Of a stretch of 64,000 bases of DNA, positions 53,442-63,736 are shown piece by piece. The stretch lies in NCBI GenBank assembly GCA_033439765.1, contig JAULSN010000001.1, forward strand, positions 1,550,001-1,614,000, read 5' to 3'. This DNA is from Lasiosphaeria ovina (lineage: Eukaryota > Ascomycota > Sordariomycetes > Sordariales > Lasiosphaeriaceae). The notes under the pieces are model-generated. The model saw nothing but the letters and a program-made list of their open reading frames with translations, had not been told where the DNA came from and did not search any database. Position numbers and translations under genes: made by a program. How positions within the stretch are numbered: position 1 is the stretch's first letter; each line of letters starts with the position of its first letter.

Positions 53442-55594
53442 AGCACTGGTCCGGGAGTTGAGATATCTTGGGTTGGGTCAGCTCTCAGAACTATTTAAGT
53501 GAAGTACGGAAAGAGGGGGCTGGTTCCATGTTACCGCCCAGCTCAAAGGCTTACCGCTTCAACATTGTTAAAGGGGCGCGCGACCGGTTCCTCCCACCCG
53601 GATCCTGTAGGGGCTAAACTCAAAATCAGCTTCGTCTCATGCCGCTTGCACTACAGAGGACTCAGTGCAGCTAACAAGGGAACACTCACAAGGGCTGAGA
53701 ACGGTGATCTGCGGGCCTTGCGCCATATTTCTTCAGGCAACACTTGAGTAATCAAATCAAAAAAACTCGGAGACAGGAATGTCGCATCGCGGTTAAAAAG
53801 AAATAATAGGCATTGTTATGTGCATACGGATATCAAAGAAAATGCAGATCGCCCATCTCGCTCTAAGATTATGAGGTGGGGGGATGGCTGACAAAGTTGG
53901 GGTGCAACTCTATGGAAGCTGAAGGCCTGGAAAAGGAAGGACCAGCGTCCTCTCTTTTAGGGTCGGGAGCAAAGTCAGCTCAGCTCTCTGCCGCCGCCCC
54001 ATTGCCCTGCAGCACAAAGTCTGAGAAGACGGGAAGGCGGCAAGCTGCCCAATGCCTGCCGGCCCCCCCTTCCGTTGAAATGGCTGGTGCGCCTGGGACC
54101 CACTTTCTCGGGTGCGTCCGTCAATCTGATTCAACGGGGTGGAGAATCCAAAACCGCCTTGCCTCAAGTGGGATACCATTTCCCAATACACTACGGAATA
54201 CTCGTACTGAGTACCAAACTTGGTACGGATAACTTCCAGGTACGTACAGGGAACAAAAAGAGCTGTGGCACGAAGACATAACCATAAACGGTAATTTAAA
54301 TAAACACGTGTTGACTCACCTCATTATTTTGGAGCCGAAAATTTTTTACACCGTGAAATGTTTTGACAGCCTCACTCAATTATGTCGATTTACGTCAACC
54401 TTACCAGTTTTCGAAAAAAAAAACCCCCTACGGACAGCTTTGGGAGTCATGTGCCAGGGTACCGCGCATACAGAATTACCACTCTCCTAAGAATACGGAT
54501 TACGGTGTATTTCACGATCACACACCAAAGACAGCCTAGAAAAACAGAAAAGAAACCTTGAAGTCAGACACACTCCCGAAAAAAGTATTCTAGGCTGTAG
54601 AAGCACATCACATATGTGGCCTACGGGAGCTTGTCAACTGTCGACAAATACTAGGTGCTCAGGAGGACTCTATACTAGCTGCTCTGGCCCTTCGGTCGTG
54701 CAGAGTGCAGGTATCCGTATCCTGTTTTGGTTGCGTACAATAGTAACAACGCAAATAGTTCCGCTAGCGGCGTTGCAATATAGATACTTAACAGTCGTGA
54801 ATAAGTGAGATCGGCCGCCGTCTCGGTCTAGTTGCTGTTCGATGGCAGTGTACTCCGAATCCAGTGTCCTCGTGAGGTGAGGCAGACTCGGGATGGATCA
54901 TTGCGCTGACACCCCTGTCCACCCATCGCCCAATCCCGTTCAACGTTAACCTTCCAAGGATCCATAGCTGCTGTGATCCAGCCCCTCCCCCAATTCAAGG
55001 CTGGGGGGGCTCCCACTAGACACGAGACCACACGAGGCCCGTAGAATCGCAATGTTCTCATCAGATCTTTAAACCCAAGGTATGCTTTTTGGCCATAACG
55101 ATCGCCTAACTTTGCCGTAGACTTGATCAAGAGAAGGCCCAGGTCAAGTCTCAAGTTCTTGCTCGCATTCCGTCCTGCACTACTAAGGTGGTTCAAGTAG
55201 CCTGGGACCTTGCCCAGCTCGCTACGACGCTATTAACAACGCACTAAAACGATCCCACGGCAGGCGCGCCCGCCAAATACCGCCACTTGTTGTAACAGTC
55301 TTCCACCCAACCATCTCCAGCTGCCGCCCGGTCCCGCTTCCAAGCCATCATCCTACCAGGTAGTTACCTCATGTACCGCCCATCTTCCCCCGATAACAGA
55401 GAATCCTCCAAACATGGCTAACTAGGGCTTCTTTCTCCCAAGGCGACAAGCCGCAGTGCGATCAGGAACCATGTTCGGACGGTTCCGACAAGTCGAAGCC
55501 TCGCCGACAACCCCGCTCGAGTCAGAGGCACGTCGCGATCCCGCTGCCACCACGCGCAGAGACCGCCCCAGGTAGCGACAGCCCAAGTCCGACA
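53442..55594. other. 2.1 kb gap with an upstream ORF
   Basis: No gene supported. A 34-codon upstream ORF (55471-55575) ends 19 bases before the next gene's ATG and is listed separately. Poly-A and C-rich runs occur at 54412-54427. Confidence 0.35.
55471..55575 (+). promoter_or_regulatory. uORF before the PNP-coiled-coil gene
   Basis: ATG 55471 opens a 34-codon frame (MFGRFRQVEASPTTPL...) ending at TAG 55573-55575, 19 bases before the main ATG at 55595. If the transcript starts upstream of it, this uORF would lower translation of the main frame. A still shorter ATG-AAC-like uORF (ATGGCTAACTAG) lies about 55 bases further upstream. Confidence 0.4.
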
Positions 55595-58252
55595 ATGGCT
55601 GCTGATCCTCGGCCCAACGGCCGCGAAGATTTCGAGATCGCCATAATCTGCGCCCTGTCCTTAGAGGCGAGCGCCGTCAACTACCTCTTCGATGAGTTTT
55701 GGGATCTTGGCGGCGACACCTTTCAAAAGGCGCCTCGCGACGAGAATCACTACACCACCGGCCGCATCGGAAAGTTCAATGTTGTGCTGGTCCAGCTCCC
55801 AGGCATGGGAAAAGCGAATGCTGCCACGGCCGCCACCTTTTTGCTCTCGAGCTACATCAACGTCCGGCTGGCTCTTGTTGTTGGTATATGCGGCGGTGTG
55901 CCCGCACTCGGCAAGGATGACGACGAGATGTTGTTGGGTGATGTCGTCATCAGCAATGCCGTTGTGCAATACGACTTTGGGCGGCACTACTCGCACCGCT
56001 TCTTGCCCAAGAACTCGATAGAAGACCGTCTCAACAAGGCAAACAAAGACGTTTGCGCTTTGCTGCGCTATCTCAGCACCGACCACGGGGGGGATCAGAT
56101 CCAAGAGAAAACTGCGCGCTTCCTTCGAGAGCTCCAGAGCGCACATACTAGCCGGCTCGCCGGACGTTGGGCGAAGCAGCGGGCCAAATACCAGTTCCCA
56201 GGCACCGCGCAGGACAGGCTCTTCAAGACCGACTATCGTCACCGCCACTACAGCGAGCCGGGCGATGAGCCATGTGGCTGCAACGACCAATTTGCATGTC
56301 GTCAGGCCGTCACGTCGTTTTGCGAAGACGTTGGATGCGACGAGGCCTGTCTGGTCACACCCAGAGACAGGCTTGAGTTCCGGCGGGAGCAGGAGCGCAA
56401 GGACTCGGCCGAAGCCCAGGACCCCTGTGTGTATATCGGGGCATTTGCGTCGGGCGACTCGGTCATGAAGTCTGCTGACGAAAGAGATCGAGTTGCCAAG
56501 GAACAGAAAGTCATCGCTTTTGAGATGGAAGGTGCAGGCGTTTGGGATGTCATGCCTTGCATCATCATCAAGGGAATCTGCGACTATTCCGATAGCCACA
56601 AAAGCAAGAAGTGGCAAAACTTTGCTGCTGCAGCAGCTGCGGCTGCCACAAAGGCCCTGCTGGAGATCCTCGTCCGCAGGGACAGGCTGTTTCGTGTCGA
56701 TACCACGTCGTGGAATTCCCTCGATCGCATAAACTCGCCGACACCAAATTACCTCGTTTCCCGCGTTGGCACAGGTTTCCAAGGCTCGGTAATGTCACAA
56801 ACTGGAAGTGATTCGGCCCTTTTTGGCACCTTATCCGAGACCCAAAGCCAGAGCCACGAGCAACTCAATATTTCAAATCTACGATCGCCCAATCAGCCAG
56901 GCGTTTTAGGCAACCAGCTTGACACGGTTCCAAGTCCTCCAGAAGCGATAAGGAGAACACCTGAAAGCGGCCAAGAACAAGAACCGTCGACGGTTGAAGA
57001 AGCTCTCAAGAGGCTAAGATTAAACGAAACAAAGAATTCCAACTTGATCGACGAGCTTAGCAGTTTAAGTGGGAAGACGGAAGATCTTGAGGCCAGGGCC
57101 GAGATCTGGTCGGAGAAATCTAAAAATCTTCTTGCCGAGATCCACATCCTCAAGTCCCGATGTAATTCTCTTTCTGCCGCCAATCAGGTGTTTGCAGTCG
57201 AGCTCGAGGCCTTGAAAAACGCCAACAGGGACCTAGGCTCTGAAAATGAACTACTTGAAAAGAAAGTCGAGGGCCTATCAAACCAAGCGGACAAAGATTC
57301 GCACACAAGGAGCGTCGTAACAAGGAAGCTTTCTGAGGCTGAAAAGGAGATGGAAGGGCAAAGTCAACGGATCTTGGAGATGAGGGAAAGCATGGAGGAA
57401 TGGAAAAGAAAGGCAAACGATCAGCAGGTGACCAGAGAAAAACTACAAGAGAACAGGACTGTCATGGATGGTTTGTTACAAGAGAAGGATGCAATCGCAG
57501 CCGACAATTATGCTCTAAGAGCTGACAACAAAATTCTGGAAGCGAGGGCGCGCGGTTTGGAGGCTCGCATCGACACCTTAATGTCTGATAGGGTCCGGGC
57601 ACTCAACAGACTTCGTGATTTTGGAGGCAGGATCAACGGCTTCGAACATAAAGTGGCTGACTGGATCAGAACCCATGGCGACAATGCGGACCCAACAGAC
57701 TTCATTTTCATACACTTTGAACAGCTCTTTGAGACGGCACAGATCAATTTTATGGCAGCAGAACACTCGTTGGCGAAACTCAGAGAGCAAGAGAGCAATA
57801 TCGAGTACCTCGTGGGCCAACTGGATACTGTGGACAAAGTCATTTTGTCGACTGTGGCAAAAACGGACCCACAAGCCGACCCTAATACCCTTCAGGGACT
57901 AGACCTAGGGACATTAGCTCGTGAAATAGAGGGGATGAGACGGCAACGAAATATTCTGGAAGAGGGTGTTTCCAAACTATCAAAGAAGTGGAACTTGAAG
58001 GAGACCTCCGTTCGCAACCCAGACCCCGTCGACAGCATTTTGGAACTGGCCGAAAAGTTCGCTGCGAACAGCGAGAAGAATTTTGAAGTGGCCGGCAAGT
58101 GGAATCAAGCCTACAACACCGTCGTTTCACAACTGGACGAGGCAAGGGGAAAGCTGGCCCAGCTGGACGGAGCGTCGGGGTCGCAGTCAAAACAACAGCA
58201 GAAGAAAGGCTCCGGCAAGGGACCGGATGTGCGAGGGAGAAAGGGGACTTGA
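55595..58252 (+). CDS. PNP_UDP (nucleoside-phosphorylase fold) - coiled-coil protein, 885 residues
   Basis: A single intronless frame. Residues about 12-365 form the PNP_UDP_1 domain seen as an effector in fungal NLR-type proteins: phosphate/ribose loop PGMGKANAA (69-77), GICGGVPALG (97-106), the GAFASGDSVMK strand (282-292), FEMEGAG (309-315, ribose-binding Met-Glu) and GICDYSDSHK (327-336, with the catalytic Asp). A linker follows, and from about 465 to 700 a long heptad-rich coiled coil, then a helical tail ending in a Gln/Lys-rich basic stretch. No NACHT, NB-ARC, ankyrin or TPR part is present, though PNP_UDP domains are usually fused to them. Relatives of this domain in immune systems degrade nucleosides or ATP; activity here is inferred. 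It has no neighbours of matching function on its strand. Confidence 0.88.
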   Translation: MAADPRPNGREDFEIAIICALSLEASAVNYLFDEFWDLGGDTFQKAPRDENHYTTGRIGKFNVVLVQLPGMGKANAATAATFLLSSYINVRLALVVGICGGVPALGKDDDEMLLGDVVISNAVVQYDFGRHYSHRFLPKNSIEDRLNKANKDVCALLRYLSTDHGGDQIQEKTARFLRELQSAHTSRLAGRWAKQRAKYQFPGTAQDRLFKTDYRHRHYSEPGDEPCGCNDQFACRQAVTSFCEDVGCDEACLVTPRDRLEFRREQERKDSAEAQDPCVYIGAFASGDSVMKSADERDRVAKEQKVIAFEMEGAGVWDVMPCIIIKGICDYSDSHKSKKWQNFAAAAAAAATKALLEILVRRDRLFRVDTTSWNSLDRINSPTPNYLVSRVGTGFQGSVMSQTGSDSALFGTLSETQSQSHEQLNISNLRSPNQPGVLGNQLDTVPSPPEAIRRTPESGQEQEPSTVEEALKRLRLNETKNSNLIDELSSLSGKTEDLEARAEIWSEKSKNLLAEIHILKSRCNSLSAANQVFAVELEALKNANRDLGSENELLEKKVEGLSNQADKDSHTRSVVTRKLSEAEKEMEGQSQRILEMRESMEEWKRKANDQQVTREKLQENRTVMDGLLQEKDAIAADNYALRADNKILEARARGLEARIDTLMSDRVRALNRLRDFGGRINGFEHKVADWIRTHGDNADPTDFIFIHFEQLFETAQINFMAAEHSLAKLREQESNIEYLVGQLDTVDKVILSTVAKTDPQADPNTLQGLDLGTLAREIEGMRRQRNILEEGVSKLSKKWNLKETSVRNPDPVDSILELAEKFAANSEKNFEVAGKWNQAYNTVVSQLDEARGKLAQLDGASGSQSKQQQKKGSGKGPDVRGRKGT

Positions 58253-59458
58253 GCCGCTGGCGGTGTCCACTGTCCACCCACTGACATCTCCGCATGTCGA
58301 GAAGGCATAGTCAGACGTTGCAAGAGATACGTCTCTAGTTGACCCTGTTGGCAAAGTGGGGCGGATATCATGGCCAATACCTCTCAGCTACTACAGAGCG
58401 GCCGGAGATGATGATTTTATGTAAGATGGTTGAACGAGATATGACTGGTTTGGATATACATGCTTTGGGTAATATAGCTCAGTAGGTAAGTCATGACATG
58501 GAGTTACGTATTCAAGACTTTATTCTACCAACCAGATATTCATTTAACCCTTGCTCTTCTGTATTCAATTTTCTCCTCCAATAGTTACTTAAGAGTTCTC
58601 ACTCCCAGCTACGGCCTATGACGGAAATCCCTCAAGACAGCTCGGTGGCACAAAACTTCATTGTGTGGAGGTTGCCTAACGGTTAACCTGGGTCGCACGG
58701 CGAAATTAAAACGTTTAAGAAACCTAGTCTAACTGTCTAACTACGACTCGTTGGGAAGACGAGGTTTTACTTTGATTCGTTTACTAAATGTAAAGGAAAA
58801 ACTCAATAACTACCTAGATACCTTAGCTTTATATTAGCTACCCTTGATTGTTATCTATCTACACAGTGGAGGTAGATAACCTCGAGCGGTATTGGATGAA
58901 CGAACAAAGCGACTGAGTAGAGATTTCAAATATGTGAAGGCGGCACAGGGTGCTAAATCTCGTGAGTTGTTTAATTAGGCAGCAAATCTTCCATATTGTC
59001 TCAATGCCTGCAACCTGGAATGCGATGTTGACTGGAATCCTGCCTGAAGCTGAAGCCATCGCGACCTTTACGTTAACAATTAGACTAGTGAGATGACTGC
59101 CTATCATGGGCAGCTAAGATATTATATCTCTTGACGTGAAGAAAACATAATGCTCTCAATAATATACAACATAGGCAGTTTGCATGAGGGGCGATTCATC
59201 TTGTATTATTTGAAGTTTCTATTTCTAAATAATCCCCACGCCGTGGTTTCAGCCCGGATCTATGCAGAAAATGAAGTCCGGTATCTAGAAGAAGGAATAT
59301 ACGCCACGGAAAAATATCTAGACCAATCTCGTTTAGATATACAAATACATTTGACTGATATTTTGGTCCGCTGTCTATTAATGCGAAATATAACGAGTTT
59401 TCAAAACGTCCTTATATACTCAAGCTCTCAACAAGACCACTGAAAGGGAAAATATACC
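58253..59458. other. AT-rich gap with a tRNA-like relic
   Basis: No gene supported. A tRNA-like stretch at 58467-58530 is listed separately. The remainder is AT-rich with many stops. Confidence 0.35.
58467..58530 (+). other. tRNA-like relic
   Basis: TATAGCTCAGTAGGTAAG is a good tRNA A box and GTATTCAAGAC resembles a B box, with partial pairing of GGTA and TACC at the ends. At about 63 bases it is too short and the D stem does not close, so it is a decayed tRNA or SINE part rather than a working tRNA. Confidence 0.3.
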
Positions 59459-60491
59459 CTAAGCACGTGATGGACCTCTCGGCGAACCCACAGGCATCTC
59501 GTAGCTATTTTGCACAGAAGGCAGCTCGGTTCGCATCTCACTCTGTTCCACCGGAAGTTCCTGTGGCGCCAGGGGCTGCTGCCATTTCGCCTCGTTCGCG
59601 TAGTAGTACTTGTTTTCCGGTGGCCCTTGTGCGAGTGGGGCGTTCGCTCCCAATCCATCAACGCCCTGTTGCCTGCGTCGCCTTCGCCATAGCAAGAACA
59701 GCCCCACGAGACCTGCGATAACAACGACGGGGATCACCACCGCGATCGCAGCAGTGGCTCTGGTTGACAGACCGGAGCTCGACGCCTCGACAGGCGTACC
59801 CGCCGCCTGGGCGCCTGTCGTCGTTGTCGTCGATGCCGTCGTTCCAGTGCCTGTATTGGTTGGCGAAGACGACGACAGCGACGACGGTGGCGGTGTGGAG
59901 GACGGCGTATCAGTGGACTGGAAAACCATTCGGACGCCGAACGCATTGATCCCGTCTGGACTGGTCATGGCCAAGGGCACCGTCGAGGTCTTGTCGTCCG
60001 CGCTCGACCCGGTATACGAAATTGTCGTGCCGTTGCCATCGGGTGCTATCCAGGTACAAAACAGGCTCGCCCATCTGCCGCCCAGCGTGGAAGGAGTGAC
60101 GCATGCTAAACTGATATCGCCCCTGAACGGGCAGCACGTCACAGTGGTGATGCTCGCGACCCCCGTCGTGTCATGGCACGCGCTCCCTGTCGCGAGAGTT
60201 TGGTGTGAGCAACGGCAGTTTCGAGGCCATAGCAAGCTCGTTGGGTATATAAACGGGGATTAAACATTCACACATACAGTAGCCTTGCGGGCAGTCGATG
60301 CCTGGCGAGAAAAACGAAGTTTCCTGGCTCTTGAACCCGGACGGAAGACAGCTGGCCTCTTGGTCCACCATGAGGATGTTCCGGTCCTGGGGAAGGTATA
60401 CGCCGGAACATAGCGGAGGCGGCGTGAAGGTAGTCGTTAAGGGGACAGTGGGGAATGAGGTGATGGTGAACGGCTTCCACGTGCTCGACAT
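59459..60491 (-). CDS. single-pass cell-surface protein (WSC/Mid2-like layout)
   Basis: Two exons on the minus strand, 60491-60278 and 60186-59459, with a 91-base GTATGT..GACAG intron, give 313 residues; the joint reads CPQGYWSACHDTTGVASITT. The ectodomain has Cys pairs in the fungal CPxGY...C...TCCP pattern, a Ser/Thr stalk (TGTGTTASTTTTTGAQAAGT), one membrane helix (AIAVVIPVVVIAGLVGLFLL) and a basic cytoplasmic tail (WRRRRRQQ) with Tyr-rich and Pro-rich ends. No classical signal peptide is seen; an in-frame ATG 30 bases upstream (60521) is the alternative start. Similar proteins are thought to sense the cell wall, but the function of this branch is unknown. A truncated paralogue lies at 39397-39861. 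Confidence 0.75.
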
Positions 60492-61642
60492 GGTTAGCGT
60501 CTCGGTGTTCTCCCGGCCCAAGGAACCCTAGGATCCGGGATGCGACGAGGTAATGTGACTTGCGCCGGTCGCAATTGAGCTAAATGCGGCCGACAATCCC
60601 GAACCGGAAGTGTCCTAGAGGTGGCGATACCGGCACGGCGCGCGCAGTTGGGCAGGTTGTGGGCCTTCTGCGGCGGCGAGGTAGGGCTTGAATCCGAAGG
60701 CGATGAGGATCGAGCGATGGGATGAAAGTCAAGAAACCCGGAGATGCCATCTGACGGGGGAAAAAGGGAAATTTTCCTGGGCCTCGCGCATGGTTGAGGC
60801 GCGGTGAGAGGAATTTGATCCTAGCTCATTTCATGTTTCGGCTCGGGGGCATGAGCAACCATTCGCCTGCTCGGACTTGCTGGTAAGTTACAGTATCAGC
60901 TAAACTATGCGGGTGGAGACTCAGCCGAACCTTTTTTACGCGCCGGCTTTTGAGGAGTTGCGCGCAGGCGCAGGCGCGGGTTTTGAGACGTCCCGGACTG
61001 GAGCCCGGGGCTGCCCTTACATGAGGCATGTGCATCATAAGTACCGAGAGGTGTCGCTACTACACGTACGTATTGTGTGTGTTTGCAAACGAGCCATGCG
61101 TACCAATTCTTGACCAAATCTTGGCTCATGCTGGTTTCGCAGCCCTACGGAGTACAGGGCCTGGTGAACCTCGCCAATCCGCTCTACTGGCCTCGCAGCG
61201 CCTGCAGTGAAGTAGGCATCAATGTTTTACTTTGACAGCATAAGCGAATGAACTTATATCGATTGACAAGGGGGGGTTTTTTTCTTTTCTTTTTCCCGAG
61301 AGCATGGAGTGGGTGCCTGGTATTTATTCCCAGCTTTCTCGTGATATTTGCCTTAAATACAAGATCGCGATATACTGAAGGGACGGTTGCTCCCACTCCA
61401 TTGGAAAGAACCCCACCTATCAGGATTACGAAACCGAGAAGGGCGGGTGGTCGATGGGGCCGTGCGCGTACCCTAGCTAACCCCACCATATTCGCCAACG
61501 GGGCGGATAATATTTGGACCGCACTCCCACACACCACGGCAAGCCTGTCGAAATTTGCAAATCCGCGCCAAAATCCTCGAGCCCGGATCACGACAACGAA
61601 ACCACCGATCTTCACCCATCACGACAACCCCTAGCCGCGACA
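60492..61642. other. divergent promoter region, nothing coding seen
   Basis: Between the divergent surface-protein and ribosomal-protein genes. No motif assigned; several GC-rich stretches (60640-60700, 60950-61010). Confidence 0.35.
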
Positions 61643-62613
61643 ATGGTGAACGTACCCAAGACCCGGAAGACGTACTGCGCCAGCCGCGAATGCGGCAAGC
61701 ACCAGCTGCACAAGGTCACCCAGTACAAGGCCGGCAAGGCCTCGTCATTCGCGCAGGGCAAGCGTCGTTACGACCGCAAGCAGTCGGGTTACGGTGGTCA
61801 GACCAAGCCCGTTTTCCACAAGAAGGCGAAGACGACCAAGAAGATTGTGTTGCGACTAGTGAGCCAGGCCCTTTTCATGATGTGAAGTTTGGTGGGGGAA
61901 GATTCTAAACGTGTCCCGCATAGGAATGCTCCGCCTGCAAGGCGAAGAAGCAGCTCCCGCTTAAGCGGTGCAAGCACTTCGAACTTGGGTAAGTCCTGGC
62001 TGTGAAATGCGCGTTCTGCTTCTTCCGAAAATCGCGAAACAACCGCCCCGATTAGTCGAATAGCTTGTCCCCGGACTGCTTCCATTTCGCACCCGCGCGC
62101 GGCAACTTCGAATGTCCTCTTGCGCCAGTGCCCCGCGCCGAGTCCACAACCGAGCATCGAATTTGTCAGATGGCTTCCGGATTTCTGGCTATAGCGAACA
62201 GAGGGCTGCGGTTCATGCGCCTCGATGACCGTGGGGGCCCGGCAATACGCGATGGAGGTCAACGATTTGACTGTCAAACCACTTTTGTCTAGCACATGGC
62301 AGATGCTGTCGCTAGGTCTCTTGGCATGATCCACTGCTCAGTGTCTAGCAAACGTGGGACTTTGCTCCCTGTTCGCTCAGATAGGCGGAGTTGGTTCGCG
62401 GGAGATCGTTGATACCGTCTGCGGCACGCGGCCTACCATGCGATACGTTTGGCCATTTGGACACGCCCTCTGTTTATGACAGAGTCCTTCTGGGAGCCTC
62501 GACACATGGACTTGGACAACAGCCTTTTGCTTCAAACTTTTGACTGGAAACTGATTCTAACAATTTCGAATAGTGGAGACAAGAAGACCAAGGGTGCCGC
62601 CCTTGTGTTCTAG
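61643..62613 (+). CDS. rpl44: 60S ribosomal protein eL42 (L44 family)
   Basis: Three exons, 61643-61858, 61924-61988 and 62574-62613, give exactly 106 residues, the family length. The sequence is unmistakable: [12 protein letters not shown], the zinc-ribbon Cys pairs (C12 with C17, CSAC and C...H), [20 protein letters not shown] and the C-terminal [20 protein letters not shown]. It is a structural protein of the large ribosomal subunit near the E site. In yeast a Pro at position 56 is linked to cycloheximide sensitivity; the corresponding site here reads QTKPVF (Pro kept). The second intron is long (585 nt), unlike the others in the window. Confidence 0.97.
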
Positions 62614-63736
62614 ACGCTTCTCGATTGGGGACTTGGACGGTGACGAGTCGAGGAAACAGTCTATGGATTGCATAATCTGGCCTTACATAGGCTTGCCGCC
62701 TCATGCCATGGAGTCAAGGTAGCGACTTCGGTCTTGGCATGGAAGGGTTCGACTTAGAGGGACATGTATCACATGAACATGGATGGTTCGGACATGGGAC
62801 AACGAGCAAAATACCATTCTTGGGGCGTTTCGTCTGCACTTCTTTCATCTACGAATGCTGCCTCCGATCAGCCCCAGCTCGCAGTGCTTCGGCCATGACG
62901 TATTACCACTACCGCTCCCGAGGCGAAGGCGGCTTCTGCACTAGCACAAATTGCGAGCATTCCATTCGGTCGTGACCTCACGTGGGATATATGTTCATGT
63001 TTGGCGCCTGTGAAGAAAGATCTGCAACAATTTCCAGACGACTCGTATTTGTCTGGCTAAAGTGTGTTGTCCCGGTTGTGGCCACTGCAGTTTTAATAGT
63101 GTGAAACAAAACAGGCCAACCGGTATACATGTTGGGTCAACAATCTCTCCAAAACCTCTGAATACCTCAGTATGTACCCCGTACTCCGAATTATGACTGC
63201 TTGCTATCCAGCAGTTTCTGTTCTCAGGTGACACGGCCCCGGGGGTTGGGAACAGGGTGGCTGGGCCGAGACCTCGAACGACTAGACAAATGCGGGGCAG
63301 GTGGACGGGTGAGTGGGAAACCCGCGTCCCGAGCCCCGTGCTCGTGCGGATACATGCGATTCACTCGACGTTTGACAAGCACGCCGTGTATTTATAAAGC
63401 ACTAGGACGCCACGAGATGTTGACGGTCTGATAATTACCCGAAGAGCGTTTTCGTCCACCATGTTGGGCATGCCTGGGAGCATCTGCCTTCCATAGCGGT
63501 TGTGGCGTCGAGAAAGCCTTGCACTAGCGATTGTGTGTTGCATCATCAGGGATTCCGGCGCCGGGTGACGTTTCCCGAGCATACTGAGGGCGCAGTTGCA
63601 TTATTTTCGACTTGTCCACGACAGCTTCGCACAAACAAGCGTCGTGGCGGTGGCAGAGATCTCGTCCCGCTACTGGAGGGCGCAACGGCATTCGTACACT
63701 CACCTCAAACAGTTGCAGCCACACAGTCTAGGCCCA
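62614..63736. other. intergenic, nothing seen
   Basis: No gene or repeat could be supported in this 1.1 kb. Confidence 0.35.

Noticed and set aside
55661..56782. 373-codon minus-strand frame inside the PNP-coiled-coil gene
   Set aside because: Shadow; the plus-strand frame has all PNP motifs.
61798..62334. Minus-strand frame across eL42 intron 2
   Set aside because: Overlaps the exon of a ribosomal protein and has no recognisable content.
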